The notes beneath the pieces were generated by a model. The model saw only the letters and a program-made list of their open reading frames with translations. It was not told the DNA's origin and searched no databases. DNA of 64,000 bases. Origin: an uncultured Bacteroidota bacterium (GTDB taxonomy: Bacteria > Bacteroidota > Bacteroidia > Chitinophagales > Chitinophagaceae). The position numbers and the translations under genes are program-made. The stretch spans positions 43,119-107,118 of the forward strand of contig CAILLK010000027.1 in the NCBI GenBank assembly GCA_903835005.1, written 5' to 3'. Below, piece after piece: positions 27,669 through 36,328 of this stretch (the first letter of the stretch is position 1; each line of letters begins with the position of its first letter).

Positions 27669-28219
27669 TGTTTTTTGTTTAAGTACTTATAGTCTTATAT
27701 TTTAAGGTTAAAGGGCTAATTAAAGGTAAATAATAAATTTCTGTTAAAAAAAATTATTTTTTATACGGGCAATTAAGAAATTATAAATAACACAATTACA
27801 ATTTAATATTAAGTCCTTCGCCATAATCAGGAAGTAAGAATAAGAATATTGAATTTGCCACGCTACCTGTATCTATGCTGGCTGATGGAGTGTATATATG
27901 TGTAGTACAAAATGGTGAGGGGCGGTGGTATGGGCGATTTAGTGTAGTCCGATGAGCTTTCCCCGGCTCATGGTATTTTTTATGTGATGCGAAATGGTAA
28001 CGGGAAGTGCTATTGAGAGTTATTATTCAATTATCTCATTTCCTTAATGCTTCCCTGATATTAAACGACTTCCTGCACTCCGTTAGTAACTGTATTTTCA
28101 TTCCCGCAAAAATCTCCATCCAAGAATTAACTTCTTTTCACCTTCACCTTTAGGAAAATAGGTTTGCAGTGTCTATTTTTGGTTTCAGGTATTGGCGTGC
28201 TCATTCCAAAAGTCTCCTT
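27669..28219. other. Gene-free spacer between divergent NHL and YfhO genes
   Basis: The 551 bp hold the minus-strand promoter region of NHL copy C (AT-rich, TACCTTTA) and, at 28159-28166, the YfhO promoter box. A hairpin ATGAGC/GCTCAT (27952-27971) followed by TATTTTTT could be a weak terminator on the plus strand. The minus-strand frame 28127-28654 is a shadow of the YfhO gene. Nothing else is recognised. Confidence 0.6.
28159..28166 (+). promoter_or_regulatory. -7 promoter box (TAGGTTTG) of the YfhO operon
   Basis: TAGGTTTG fits TAnnTTTG. Transcription would begin near 28173, after the in-frame GTG at 28169 and before the ATG at 28220, so it supports the ATG as the start. Confidence 0.5.
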
Positions 28220-30706
28220 ATGCAGTTTGATTTTAAGAAATTCAGGATAGATATCCTTATAGTTATTTGTTTTGCGGTAGTATCGCTGGCTTATTGCCTG
28301 CCCCAGCTTGAGGGCAAAAAGCTGAACCAGAGCGATAATATACACTGGCAGGGCATGGCCCGCGAGGGTATGGCTTACCACGACAGTACCGGTAGAGATG
28401 TGCTTTGGTCGAACAGCATGTTCGGGGGTATGCCTACCTATACCCATTATATAGGCGCTACCAATACCAATTATCCTTATTATGCCCAGGTATTTCTGGA
28501 GGTAATGGGCAAACCGGCCTATTTCTTTTTTATTGCCATGCTTTGCTTCTTCATACTCACTTCTGTATTGAAAGTGAATAAATGGGTAGGGGCTATCGGT
28601 GCTTTCGCTTATGCATTTTCGTCCTATAATGCTATTATAATAGCAATAGGCCACGACACCAAGATGCTTACCATAGCCTATATGCCCGCAGCCCTTGCCG
28701 GCCTTTATCTCATCTACAAACAGAAATTATGGAGCGGAGGGGCATTACTGGCCCTGAGCATGGCGCTGATAATGACCAATTGCCATTTTCAGGTAATTTA
28801 CTATACGCTTATCATGTTTGTTTGTTTTGGTATAGGCATGCTGGTAATGGCTATGAAGGAGCAGAAAATCAAGGAGTTTTTTATTGCTTCCCTGGTTGCT
28901 GCAGGCTCATTGTTAATTGGCATCGGGCCCAGCATCAACGCAATGATCATTACCAACGAGTACTCAAAGGAAACGATGCGTGGCGGCGCCAGTGAGTTAT
29001 CGGGGCATGATACCAAAACCAATGGCGGGCTGGATAAAGAATATGCATTCAGGTGGAGCAACGGAATAGGGGAGACATTCTGCCTGATGATTCCCTATCT
29101 CTATGGCGGTTCGGGTAACGAATCGGCTGATAAGGCGCCCAAAACCCTTGAGGCGATAGGCGGTAATGCCGAAGAACTGCCGCTGTATTGGGGCCCTCAG
29201 CCATGGGTATCGGCGCCGGTGTTCTTTGGTGCTGTTGTCTGTTTTCTTTTCGTGTTGGGGTTGATGGTGGTTCGTTCGCCACAAAAATGGTGGATACTGG
29301 CTGCCTGTATTATTGGCATCGTGCTCTCGTGGGGTAAAAACTTTGAGGGCGTCAATTTCTGGTTGTTCGATCATTTACCGATGCTCAATAAGTTCCGCAC
29401 GGTTTCTATGGCACTGGTCATTCCGCAATTCCTTTTTCCGCTGCTGGGCATATGGGCTGTGCAGGAAGTAATAGATCAGAAAAGCAATCCGGCCAAATTG
29501 CTTAAAGATGTGCAGATTGCTGCCGGTATTACTGCGGGTCTTTGCCTGCTGCTGGGGCTGGGTGGCAGTTTCTTTTTTAATTTTTCAGGTGCATCGGATG
29601 CGCAGATGCAGCCCGAAATTGCAAAACTACTGAAAGAAGACAGGGCATCGCTGGCTATGAAGAGCAGTTTGATGAGTGCACTATACATTATTCTGGCGGC
29701 AGGGCTGTTGTGGGCTTTTATAAAGGATAAAATTAAATTGCCGGTTCTGATGGGTTGCCTGCTTGTGGTAATAGCCATTGATCTGCTTCCGGTAGCTCAC
29801 GATTACCTGAATGATAAAAATTACATTGATGCTACTGAATATGAAGCTAATTTCCTGCCAAGGCCGGTTGATAGCAGGATACTGAAGGATCCTGATCCTT
29901 ACTACAGGGTGCTGGACCTCTCAAAAAATACCTATAATGATGCCAGCCAGGCCTATTTCCATAAATGCATAGGTGGCTACCACCCGGCCAAAATGGAAAT
30001 ATACCAGGACCTGATAGATAAGCAGATGGGAGGGAAATTTAATCTCCAGGTATTGAGTATGCTTAATACCAAATACATTATTTTCCCGAGTAAAAAAGAA
30101 CCATTCGAAATCCCTAATTCTTTTGCCTGCGGCAATGCCTGGTTTGTAAATGATGTAGTATGGGCCAATACCGCAGATGAGGAAATGAACGGCTTAAATT
30201 CTTCAATGGATTACGCTCCCGAAGGCTTGTTCAACAGTCTTAAAAACAGTGCTATGGGTGTACCCGATTCGGCCAGCGCAAGTGGGTTTAAACCAAAGAA
30301 TACCGCAATAATACGGGCTATATTCAAAAATGATTTTGGCAATTATACTTTCGGTAAAGATTCAGCGGCCTATGTGAAACTGGATAAATACGGGCTGGAT
30401 GATATATCCTTCGTTTCGTCGAACAGCAAGGACGGGCTGGCAGTATTCTCCGATATATATTATGCCAAGGGATGGAAGGCATTTGTTGATGAAAAAGAAA
30501 CACCGATAATGAAGGCCGACTATGTGCTCAGGGCCATTAAGATACCTGCGGGCAACCACAAAATTGTATTCCGTTTCCATCCTGAGAGCTTTTACAAAGG
30601 GCAGAAAGTTGCCATGGTCAGCAGCATAATGGTAATATTATTGTGCCTTGGTGCGTTATTCAACTGGTATAAAAAGGATTTTGGTAACGCCAAAGAAGGA
30701 GCATGA
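28220..30706 (+). CDS. YfhO family membrane protein
   Basis: 828 residues from MQFDFKKFRIDIL; a GTG 17 codons earlier is rejected on the promoter position. About 12 transmembrane segments form the N-terminal two thirds, with family phrases such as SNSMFGGMPTYTHY, AYAFSSYNAIIIAIGHDTKM and DHLPMLNKFRTVSMAL. A soluble extracytoplasmic C-terminal domain follows (YYAKGWKAFVDEKETPIMKADYVLRAIKIPAG), then one last membrane helix. YfhO proteins are GT-C-like enzymes; B. subtilis YfhO glycosylates lipoteichoic acid. In Bacteroidota the acceptor is unknown. It overlaps the acyltransferase by 4 bp and heads an operon with a flippase, which supports a role in decorating a membrane-anchored polymer. Confidence 0.88.
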   Translation: MQFDFKKFRIDILIVICFAVVSLAYCLPQLEGKKLNQSDNIHWQGMAREGMAYHDSTGRDVLWSNSMFGGMPTYTHYIGATNTNYPYYAQVFLEVMGKPAYFFFIAMLCFFILTSVLKVNKWVGAIGAFAYAFSSYNAIIIAIGHDTKMLTIAYMPAALAGLYLIYKQKLWSGGALLALSMALIMTNCHFQVIYYTLIMFVCFGIGMLVMAMKEQKIKEFFIASLVAAGSLLIGIGPSINAMIITNEYSKETMRGGASELSGHDTKTNGGLDKEYAFRWSNGIGETFCLMIPYLYGGSGNESADKAPKTLEAIGGNAEELPLYWGPQPWVSAPVFFGAVVCFLFVLGLMVVRSPQKWWILAACIIGIVLSWGKNFEGVNFWLFDHLPMLNKFRTVSMALVIPQFLFPLLGIWAVQEVIDQKSNPAKLLKDVQIAAGITAGLCLLLGLGGSFFFNFSGASDAQMQPEIAKLLKEDRASLAMKSSLMSALYIILAAGLLWAFIKDKIKLPVLMGCLLVVIAIDLLPVAHDYLNDKNYIDATEYEANFLPRPVDSRILKDPDPYYRVLDLSKNTYNDASQAYFHKCIGGYHPAKMEIYQDLIDKQMGGKFNLQVLSMLNTKYIIFPSKKEPFEIPNSFACGNAWFVNDVVWANTADEEMNGLNSSMDYAPEGLFNSLKNSAMGVPDSASASGFKPKNTAIIRAIFKNDFGNYTFGKDSAAYVKLDKYGLDDISFVSSNSKDGLAVFSDIYYAKGWKAFVDEKETPIMKADYVLRAIKIPAGNHKIVFRFHPESFYKGQKVAMVSSIMVILLCLGALFNWYKKDFGNAKEGA

Positions 30707-31239
30707 TGAAAGGACCGGCATATACATTGAAAGATCTTTTCGGGATGCGGAAGGAAATGAGTGCCGGCTTGTATATTACTGATTTTTTATTCCGGAAACT
30801 GTTCAGGCAGAATGCAGGGGTAAAATGGGCCATTCACCATACCAGCACCATTCATAATCCCGAAAAAATTACACGTGGAAAAAATGTTTTTCCCGGCGAC
30901 TCACCGGGAGTATATATCAATGCGGTGAACGGGGTAACTATTGGCGACTACACAAACATTGGCCCGAATGTAGGTATAATCTCCTCCAACCATGATTTTA
31001 TCAATAATGATGAGCATATAAGGAAGGAGCCCATTATTATTGGCCGGTTCTGCTGGATGGGGATGGGGGCAGTGATATTGCCGGGTGTGCAACTTGCCGA
31101 TTTTACTATTGTGGGTGCTGGGGCTATTGTGACTAAAAGCTTTTTGCAGGGCTGCTGCGTGATAGCAGGCAATCCTGCCAGGATCATCAAATACTTAAAC
31201 AGGGAAGAATGTGATGCCTTTGCCCAGACAAGGGGGTAA
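30703..31239 (+). CDS. Acyltransferase with left-handed beta-helix (hexapeptide) fold
   Basis: 178 residues. Hexapeptide repeats run through the middle: VTIGDYTNIGPNVGIIS, then SSNHDF with the catalytic-type histidine, IIIGRFCWMGMGAVILPGV, FTIVGAGAIVTKSF, and VIAGNPARIIKYL. This is the pattern of WbbJ/NodL/maltose-type O-acetyltransferases that use acetyl-CoA. Start ATG at 30703 overlaps the YfhO stop (ATGATGA); a second ATG at 30706 is equally possible. Between a YfhO glycosyltransferase and a flippase it most likely acetylates a polysaccharide building block. Acceptor not known. Confidence 0.9.
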   Translation: MMKGPAYTLKDLFGMRKEMSAGLYITDFLFRKLFRQNAGVKWAIHHTSTIHNPEKITRGKNVFPGDSPGVYINAVNGVTIGDYTNIGPNVGIISSNHDFINNDEHIRKEPIIIGRFCWMGMGAVILPGVQLADFTIVGAGAIVTKSFLQGCCVIAGNPARIIKYLNREECDAFAQTRG

Positions 31240-32653
31240 CTCCTTATTCAGTAATTCCTTTTTAATTTTAATCATCAGGTTTTTCCCTTCACTGGCCAAC
31301 CTGCTGGTGATGATCTGGTATTCCAGGCGCTTCAATGAACATTTTTACGGGTTGTATCAGAATTTCTGGATTCAGGCTTATGTACTGGCTCCATTAATCT
31401 GTTTTGGGCTGCATGTAGTGATGGTAACTTATAGCAAAGAGACCATTGTGGGAATTGCCCGGAGCATACAGGTATTCAGATATACGCGTTACTCCATCTG
31501 GGTATTAGCGTTAGGCGTGGTTTTTGCTATGATGCAGTACCAGTTTCTGGGTAATGATTTTGTGCTGCCATTTATTTTCCTGATTTTATTTTCTCTGAAT
31601 TTTATTCTTGAATCTTTCCTGATTGTATGCAGAAACTATATAACCCTGACTGTAATCAATATCTCCTTTTCAGTATTCTGGTGCCTCATACATTGGTATT
31701 GTATGCAGGAATCAACAGACTTGCCTGATTTGTTCCGGATGCTGTTTGTAATAATAGCTGCCCGTTTTTTTATCTACGCTGTTATCGGCTTTATTCATTT
31801 CAGAAAGACAACTGCCGATAATAACATTACTATTACAGAGTTAAGCAAAATCCGTTCACTTTGGCTGCACCTTGGCTTGTATGATGTATTGCAGGTGCTG
31901 TTCAGTTATATCGATAAGTTTATCATTTCCCTGCTGCTGGTGGCACAGGTTTCAGCTATATATTACAATGCCTCTCAGAATATTCCATTTCTTCCCCTAT
32001 TACTCAGCGCAGCGGGTAGCGCAGTACTGCTGCAATTAGCTTCCCGGAAAAGCAGCGATGAAAATGCAGATACAATCCGGTTGATGAATCAATCAGGCAA
32101 ATTATTGTCATCCGTAGTATTTCCTGTTTTTTTCTACCTGCTCTTTTTCAGGTATGAGCTGATTGTGAAACTGTTTACTGAAAAGTATTTGCCGGCAGTT
32201 CCCATTTTCTTAATGTCGATACTGGTATTGCCTGTTCGGGCATACAATTTTACCACTGTGCTGCAGCGCCATCATAAAGGCCATATTATCAATGCCGGGG
32301 CTATAGCCGACCTAGTGCTGGCACTTGTACTGATGTATCCGTTGTACCGGTGGCTGGGCCTGCCGGGTGTGGCTTTTAGTTTTGTTATTTCCACCTATTT
32401 GCAGGCGGCCTTTTACCTCTATCATTCTGCTAAATTGCTCCATACCCATCCCCTGAAAATGATACCGCTGGTAAACTGGTTAATCAAACTCATTGTTTAT
32501 AGCTGTATGTTTATAGCCATTCATTATATGGCCAGCCGGTACTTTACCGGATGGATTACATTAATTTTGGGTGGAGTGGCGCTGGTAATGATCATTTTGG
32601 CCTCACTCTTTATTGAATTGAAAAAACAAAAACAGGATGTCGGCACCAGGTAA
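31214..32653 (+). CDS. Oligosaccharide flippase-like membrane protein (MOP superfamily)
   Basis: 479 residues from the ATG at 31214, overlapping the acyltransferase by 26 bp; a GTG one codon earlier is also in frame. Twelve to fourteen hydrophobic segments follow the pattern of Wzx/MVF-like polysaccharide exporters (FPSLANLLVMIWYSRRF at the start; LFSYIDKFIISLLLVAQVSAIYYNASQ in the middle). These proteins flip lipid-linked oligosaccharides across the inner membrane. The assignment rests on topology and context; sequence motifs in this family are weak. It overlaps the next gene by 17 bp. Confidence 0.72.
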   Translation: MPLPRQGGNSLFSNSFLILIIRFFPSLANLLVMIWYSRRFNEHFYGLYQNFWIQAYVLAPLICFGLHVVMVTYSKETIVGIARSIQVFRYTRYSIWVLALGVVFAMMQYQFLGNDFVLPFIFLILFSLNFILESFLIVCRNYITLTVINISFSVFWCLIHWYCMQESTDLPDLFRMLFVIIAARFFIYAVIGFIHFRKTTADNNITITELSKIRSLWLHLGLYDVLQVLFSYIDKFIISLLLVAQVSAIYYNASQNIPFLPLLLSAAGSAVLLQLASRKSSDENADTIRLMNQSGKLLSSVVFPVFFYLLFFRYELIVKLFTEKYLPAVPIFLMSILVLPVRAYNFTTVLQRHHKGHIINAGAIADLVLALVLMYPLYRWLGLPGVAFSFVISTYLQAAFYLYHSAKLLHTHPLKMIPLVNWLIKLIVYSCMFIAIHYMASRYFTGWITLILGGVALVMIILASLFIELKKQKQDVGTR

Positions 32654-33608
32654 CAGGCAGAGGCTAAGGGATATTGATAATACGGGCTTTGGCTCCAACA
32701 GCAGTGTGGAGGGCGGCAGACTCATAAATCCGGATGGCTCAACCAACCTGAGTAAAAGGGGTATTCCGTTCTGGGAACGTATAAGTGTATTTCACTCCTT
32801 GCTGCGCATGAAACGCAGTCATTTCTTCCTCACCATTTTTCTGTTTTATTCCGCGGTTAATATCTTCTTTGCAGTACTGTACTTTGTTACTGGCGTAGAG
32901 CACCTGGTAGGTGGCGACGGCGCCAGAAATTATTTCGAGAAATTCACAGAAGCCTTTTTCTTTAGTTCGCAGACACTTACTACTGTAGGCTATGGCAGGG
33001 TAGCCCCCAGCGGGCTTATTACCAATACTATTGCATCCATCGAATCATTGGTGGGTATTATCATTTTCGCTGTGATGACGGGGCTTATTTACGGGCGTTT
33101 CTCGAGGCCGCGCGCCTACCTGCTGTTCAGTCCTAATATATTGATCTCACCCTACAAAGAAGGTAAGGCGCTGATGTTCCGGATTGCCACTTATAAAAAC
33201 AATCATCTTACCGATGTGGAAGCTCAGGTAACCCTGGCAACTCACATAAAAGAGCAAGGCAAAACGGTAACTAAATTTTACCAGCTAAAACTGGAAATAG
33301 CTAAGATCAATTCAATGGCGCTGAGCTGGACAATTGTTCATAATATAGATGAAGATAGTCCCTTGTATAATTGTACTAAGGAAGAAGTTGAGGACGCCAA
33401 GATGGAAGTGATTGTAAACGTAAAAGCATTTGATGACCACTTCTCCAATATAGTTCAGCAACGCACTTCATACACCCATCACCAGATAATTTACGGAGCT
33501 AAATTCCTGCCCATGTTTGAGCGTGCTCAGGACGGCAGCGGTACTATACTGGAACTGGATAAGATCAATGAACATGTATTGGTGGAATTTCCGGTGAGTG
33601 CCGCATGA
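32637..33608 (+). CDS. Inward-rectifier K+ channel (Kir/KirBac type)
   Basis: 323 residues. A slide helix region (FWERISVFHSLLRM), an outer helix (residues 61-84), the pore helix and selectivity filter TLTTVGYGRVAPSG (filter 116-120), and an inner helix (SLVGIIIFAVMTGLIYGRFSRP) are followed by a C-terminal Ig-like gating domain (LLFSPNILISPY, LMFRIATYKNNHL, IEAQVTL-like strand). This is the complete KirBac layout and length. It conducts K+ and is gated by lipids or ligands. Unusually, it is translationally coupled to the flippase upstream. A convergent coaE gene starts 30 bp beyond its stop. Confidence 0.93.
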   Translation: MSAPGNRQRLRDIDNTGFGSNSSVEGGRLINPDGSTNLSKRGIPFWERISVFHSLLRMKRSHFFLTIFLFYSAVNIFFAVLYFVTGVEHLVGGDGARNYFEKFTEAFFFSSQTLTTVGYGRVAPSGLITNTIASIESLVGIIIFAVMTGLIYGRFSRPRAYLLFSPNILISPYKEGKALMFRIATYKNNHLTDVEAQVTLATHIKEQGKTVTKFYQLKLEIAKINSMALSWTIVHNIDEDSPLYNCTKEEVEDAKMEVIVNVKAFDDHFSNIVQQRTSYTHHQIIYGAKFLPMFERAQDGSGTILELDKINEHVLVEFPVSAA

Positions 33609-33637
33609 ACCGTGTAGTGCACCGATTGTCTGATAGT

Positions 33638-34240
33638 TTATTGACCGGGTTGGCTGATGGAGCTTTGCAGCAATAACTCATGCAGCTTCATCGCCTGCGG
33701 CAGCACAGCAGTTACATCGTCATTGGTAATTACATAATCGCAGTGTTTCATTTTTTCTTCTTCATTCATCTGTCGGGCTATAATGCTCAGCACTTCTTCC
33801 CTGGTCTGTTTGCCCCTGCTCATTGCCCGGCTTATGCGCAGGTCCTGCGGTGCATATACGCCTATCATCACATCCATTTCGCTGTAGCTGCCGCTTTCAA
33901 AAAATAGGGCCGCTTCTTTTATCGCAAAGGGAGCTGTTTGTTTTTCCAGCCAATCGTTGGCATATTTTATGGTAGCCGGATGTACCAGTGCATTCAGTTT
34001 GGCCAGGAGATCTGGTTTGCCAAATACTATTGAAGCAACCTTGGGCCGGTCCAGAGTTCCGTTATTATATACCTCTGAGCCCAGCAGGCGCTTAATGGAT
34101 TGCACAAGTTGCAGGTCATTTTCCATCAGGAACCTCGCTGCCAGATCGGCATTAAATACAGGTATGCCAAGTGTATTGAACACCTGGCATACCACTGTTT
34201 TTCCGGAGCCTATGCCCCCTGTTATTCCCACCTTTAGCAT
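33638..34240 (-). CDS. coaE: Dephospho-CoA kinase
   Basis: 200 residues. A Walker A P-loop (GITGGIGSGKT) starts at residue 4, followed by NADLAARFLM, the LDRPKVASIVF phrase and LVHPATI in the lid, and the EAALFFESG acid-rich segment. It phosphorylates the 3'-hydroxyl of dephospho-CoA, the last step of coenzyme A synthesis, in the cytosol. Length and motifs fit the family. It is the last gene of the nusB-DUF1573-yajC-coaE cluster, 12 bp after yajC. Confidence 0.95.
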   Translation of the reverse strand: MLKVGITGGIGSGKTVVCQVFNTLGIPVFNADLAARFLMENDLQLVQSIKRLLGSEVYNNGTLDRPKVASIVFGKPDLLAKLNALVHPATIKYANDWLEKQTAPFAIKEAALFFESGSYSEMDVMIGVYAPQDLRISRAMSRGKQTREEVLSIIARQMNEEEKMKHCDYVITNDDVTAVLPQAMKLHELLLQSSISQPGQ

Positions 34241-34252
34241 GGGCCTGAGTTT

Positions 34253-34627
34253 TTATTTAACTGCGGCAACTGTGGTTATCCCTGCTGCTGCATCGGCTTT
34301 TTTGCGGTAAGCTATGGTCATTTCCATAGATACTGCCGAGCGGTCGATGGTCATAAATGTGCTGCGGCTGATCTCCAGCTGAAGAGTGCCATCATCATTG
34401 GCTTTATTGATACGGCCATGAATACCCGCTGTGGTTACAATCTGCTCACCTACATTCATTGAATCGGCAAAATTCTTTGCATCTTTTGCTTTTTTCTGCT
34501 GTGGACGGATCATGAAGAAGTACATTACAATGAACATACCCACCATAATAAAGACCATCTGATAACCGCCTCCCTGGGGCGCTCCGGCTCCTGCCTGCAG
34601 GAATAATGTACTTAATGTTAACTGCAT
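34253..34627 (-). CDS. yajC: Sec translocase accessory subunit YajC
   Basis: 124 residues. A short periplasmic N-terminus, one membrane helix (YQMVFIMVGMFIVMYFFMI), the invariant RPQQKKAK motif right after it, then the cytosolic MNVGEQIVTTAGIHGRI domain. It joins SecDF in the accessory Sec complex of the inner membrane. The tail after residue 105 (AYRKKADAAAGI) is species-specific. It lies 12 bp before coaE, and a 157-bp poly-pyrimidine-rich gap separates it from the DUF1573 gene. Confidence 0.95.
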   Translation of the reverse strand: MQLTLSTLFLQAGAGAPQGGGYQMVFIMVGMFIVMYFFMIRPQQKKAKDAKNFADSMNVGEQIVTTAGIHGRINKANDDGTLQLEISRSTFMTIDRSAVSMEMTIAYRKKADAAAGITTVAAVK

Positions 34628-34748
34628 TTTACTTTGCTGTTTTTGATTTTAAATTGGTTTTTAAATTGGCAAATTATTTATTGTTTTTTTTTTTCTTTTT
34701 TTTAATATTTGTTGGGGTTATAACTGAACTATAAATTTAGAAATCATA

Positions 34749-34785
34749 GCTAAATCCTTGGTCCCCTTTCAGGGGGCAGGGGGTT
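34749..34785. repeat. Dispersed intergenic repeat, copy 1 (second copy at 47990-48021)
   Basis: AGCTAAATCCTTGGTCCCCT followed by TTCAGGGGGCAGGG is related base by base to AGCTAAAGCCTTGGTTCCCT followed by TTAGGGACAGGG at 47990-48021. The CCCTTT/AGGG part can pair. This copy runs into the stop codon of the DUF1573 gene. Confidence 0.55.
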
Positions 34786-35267
34786 TAGGGGGTCATGGGT
34801 GTCACCTCCGATTTTATATACAGCATATGCTGCCCGCGCAGGGTATTGTCGTGTATTACCACCGATTTTTCCTGGTGGCCCGGTTTCCCGGCCGAGTTAA
34901 AGGTTACCTTCATCACTTTCGATTTTCCGGGTTCAACCGGCTCGCTGGAATAATTGGGCACTGTACATCCGCAAGATCCTACGGCAGCCGTAATAATGAG
35001 CGGGGTTTTGCCGTGGTTGGTATAGGTAAAGTCGTAAGTTACTACCTCGCCTTCGTGTATGGTACCAAAATCGTGCAGGGTATCTGCAAAGTCAAGAGTT
35101 GGCTTCTCAACAGCAGCCGTGTTATCCACTCCGGAGGCTGTATGTGGATTATTGACCAGGGAAACCGGCAACTTATTTTTATCGGCATCTGATGACGTGT
35201 TTTGCCCGTTACAAGCTGCCAGTGCCAGCAGCGATATGACTAAAATTAGTTTTAAGTCGTAAGTCAT
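34785..35267 (-). CDS. DUF1573 lipoprotein
   Basis: 160 residues. The signal has a lipobox LAAC with lipidated Cys at residue 19. A Ser/Asp/Asn-rich linker leads to a DUF1573 Ig-like domain with the usual phrases: FADTLHDFGTIHEGEVVTYDF, NHGKTPLIIT, SCGCTVPNY, PGKSKVMKVTF and SAGKPGHQEKSV. The fold is shared with HYDIN/MSP-type beta-sandwiches; function unknown, probably in the cell envelope. The ATG and first seven codons are built from a heptad repeat (35244-35285), and the stop lies in a dispersed intergenic repeat (34749-34785). It is part of the nusB-to-coaE cluster. Confidence 0.9.
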   Translation of the reverse strand: MTYDLKLILVISLLALAACNGQNTSSDADKNKLPVSLVNNPHTASGVDNTAAVEKPTLDFADTLHDFGTIHEGEVVTYDFTYTNHGKTPLIITAAVGSCGCTVPNYSSEPVEPGKSKVMKVTFNSAGKPGHQEKSVVIHDNTLRGQHMLYIKSEVTPMTP

Positions 35268-35285
35268 TAGTCTTAAGTCTTCAGT
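35244..35285 (-). repeat. Heptanucleotide tandem repeat (6 units) containing the DUF1573 start codon
   Basis: On the minus strand the units are ACTGAAG, ACTTAAG, ACTAATG, ACTTACG, ACTTAAA, ACTAATT. The ATG of the third unit is the DUF1573 start codon (35265-35267), and the next three units encode residues 2-8 (TYDLKLI). Confidence 0.85.
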
Positions 35286-35315
35286 TCAATAAAATATTTA
35301 GTACTATAAATTCAA

Positions 35316-35363
35316 CCATTGAGCAATTGAGCAATCCGGTTATTGAGCCATTAAGCTATGAAT
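35316..35363. repeat. Octanucleotide tandem repeat (6 units) overlapping the nusB stop
   Basis: Units: CCATTGAG, CAATTGAG, CAATCCGG, TTATTGAG, CCATTAAG, CTATGAAT. The last unit contains the nusB stop codon (35356-35358, TAG on the minus strand). Period 8; related to the octads at 50828-50875 (shared CAATTCGG/CAATCCGG phrase). Confidence 0.7.
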
Positions 35364-36288
35364 TCTTCCTGTCCATTTTCCTGATCCGCTCGTCTTTTAC
35401 CAGGTCCTTCAGAATATTATCGAGAACGCCATTTACAAACTGGCCACTCTGCGGAGTGCTGTATTGCTTGGCAATATCAATATATTCATTGATAGTAACT
35501 TTAGTAGGTATAGTAGGGAAAAACAGGAACTCGCAAACACCCATTTTCAAGAGCAACAGATCTATAAGCGCTACCCGGTCCTTATCCCAGTTATTGAGCT
35601 TTGGCTCTATCAGTTCCATGCAGGGCGCTTCTTTTTCTATCACAGCCAGCAGCAGGTCCTGGGCATATTCTTTTTTTTCGCCCGACAACAGGTTCTGGAA
35701 ATTAACCCTGGCAGTACTCTTGAAAAAATTCTGCATCAGCATAATGATCAGTTCCTGATCATCTTCCCAGCCCGGCAGTTCGTCATTAAAATGACTGACC
35801 ATGCCTTCGTTCTCCAGGATCTGTTTTTCCCAGATGAACTGTATGATTTCTTTATCCTGAACAGGATTAGGGGTCTTTTCCTCAAGATAACGCGTATACT
35901 CGTCAGTCTTTATCAGGCTATGGAATATTCTTTTCACCCAATCTTCATCCACAAACCGCTCCAGTTTATCTTTCTTGATTTTTTCGGTAAAAGAGGTATT
36001 GCCGGTCATTTTCCGCACAAAGCTGTTTTCAGCAATCCGGGTATCCACATTTTTATCTTCAGCAGTTGGCAGGTATTTCGACAGCCTTGATGCAGCATCC
36101 GTATCGGCATATTGCGCCACCCGCAGCGAGTATAAAACGGAAACTGTAAAAATGTCAAGAACATGCTCTAGCTTATCATTCAATATCCTTGCTGCTGCCC
36201 TCTTATTTTGTTCCGCGTCATGTTCAAGTGAGGCAACTGTATAAAGCGTTTGCATCACTTTAACCCTGATATTCCTACGGCTTATCAT
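35356..36288 (-). CDS. nusB: Transcription antitermination factor NusB (long Bacteroidota form)
   Basis: 310 residues, about twice the length of E. coli NusB, as is usual in Bacteroidota. The N-terminus has MISRRNIRVKVMQTLY, the typical NusB start. The C-terminal half carries the RNA-binding fold: LLSGEKKEYAQDLLLAV, IEPKLNNWDKDRVALIDLLLL, GVCEFLFFPTIPTKVTINEYIDIA and KQYSTPQSGQFVNGVLD. The middle (about 60-190) is the phylum-specific helical insertion. It binds boxA RNA with NusE and promotes rRNA antitermination. It heads the operon and has a clear -7 box upstream. Confidence 0.95.
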   Translation of the reverse strand: MISRRNIRVKVMQTLYTVASLEHDAEQNKRAAARILNDKLEHVLDIFTVSVLYSLRVAQYADTDAASRLSKYLPTAEDKNVDTRIAENSFVRKMTGNTSFTEKIKKDKLERFVDEDWVKRIFHSLIKTDEYTRYLEEKTPNPVQDKEIIQFIWEKQILENEGMVSHFNDELPGWEDDQELIIMLMQNFFKSTARVNFQNLLSGEKKEYAQDLLLAVIEKEAPCMELIEPKLNNWDKDRVALIDLLLLKMGVCEFLFFPTIPTKVTINEYIDIAKQYSTPQSGQFVNGVLDNILKDLVKDERIRKMDRKNS

Positions 36289-36320
36289 ATTATATAACTA
36301 AAGAACCTGTTTGTGAGGTG

Positions 36321-36328
36321 CAAAGGTA
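36321..36328 (-). promoter_or_regulatory. -7 promoter box (TACCTTTG) of the nusB operon
   Basis: TACCTTTG on the minus strand matches TAnnTTTG; the nusB ATG (36288) lies 32 bp downstream. Confidence 0.6.

Noticed and set aside
28127..28654. 175-codon minus-strand frame
   Set aside because: Antisense to the YfhO gene, with low-plausibility composition and no homology that I recognise.
35464..36090. 208-codon plus-strand frame
   Set aside because: Antisense to nusB, which is certain.
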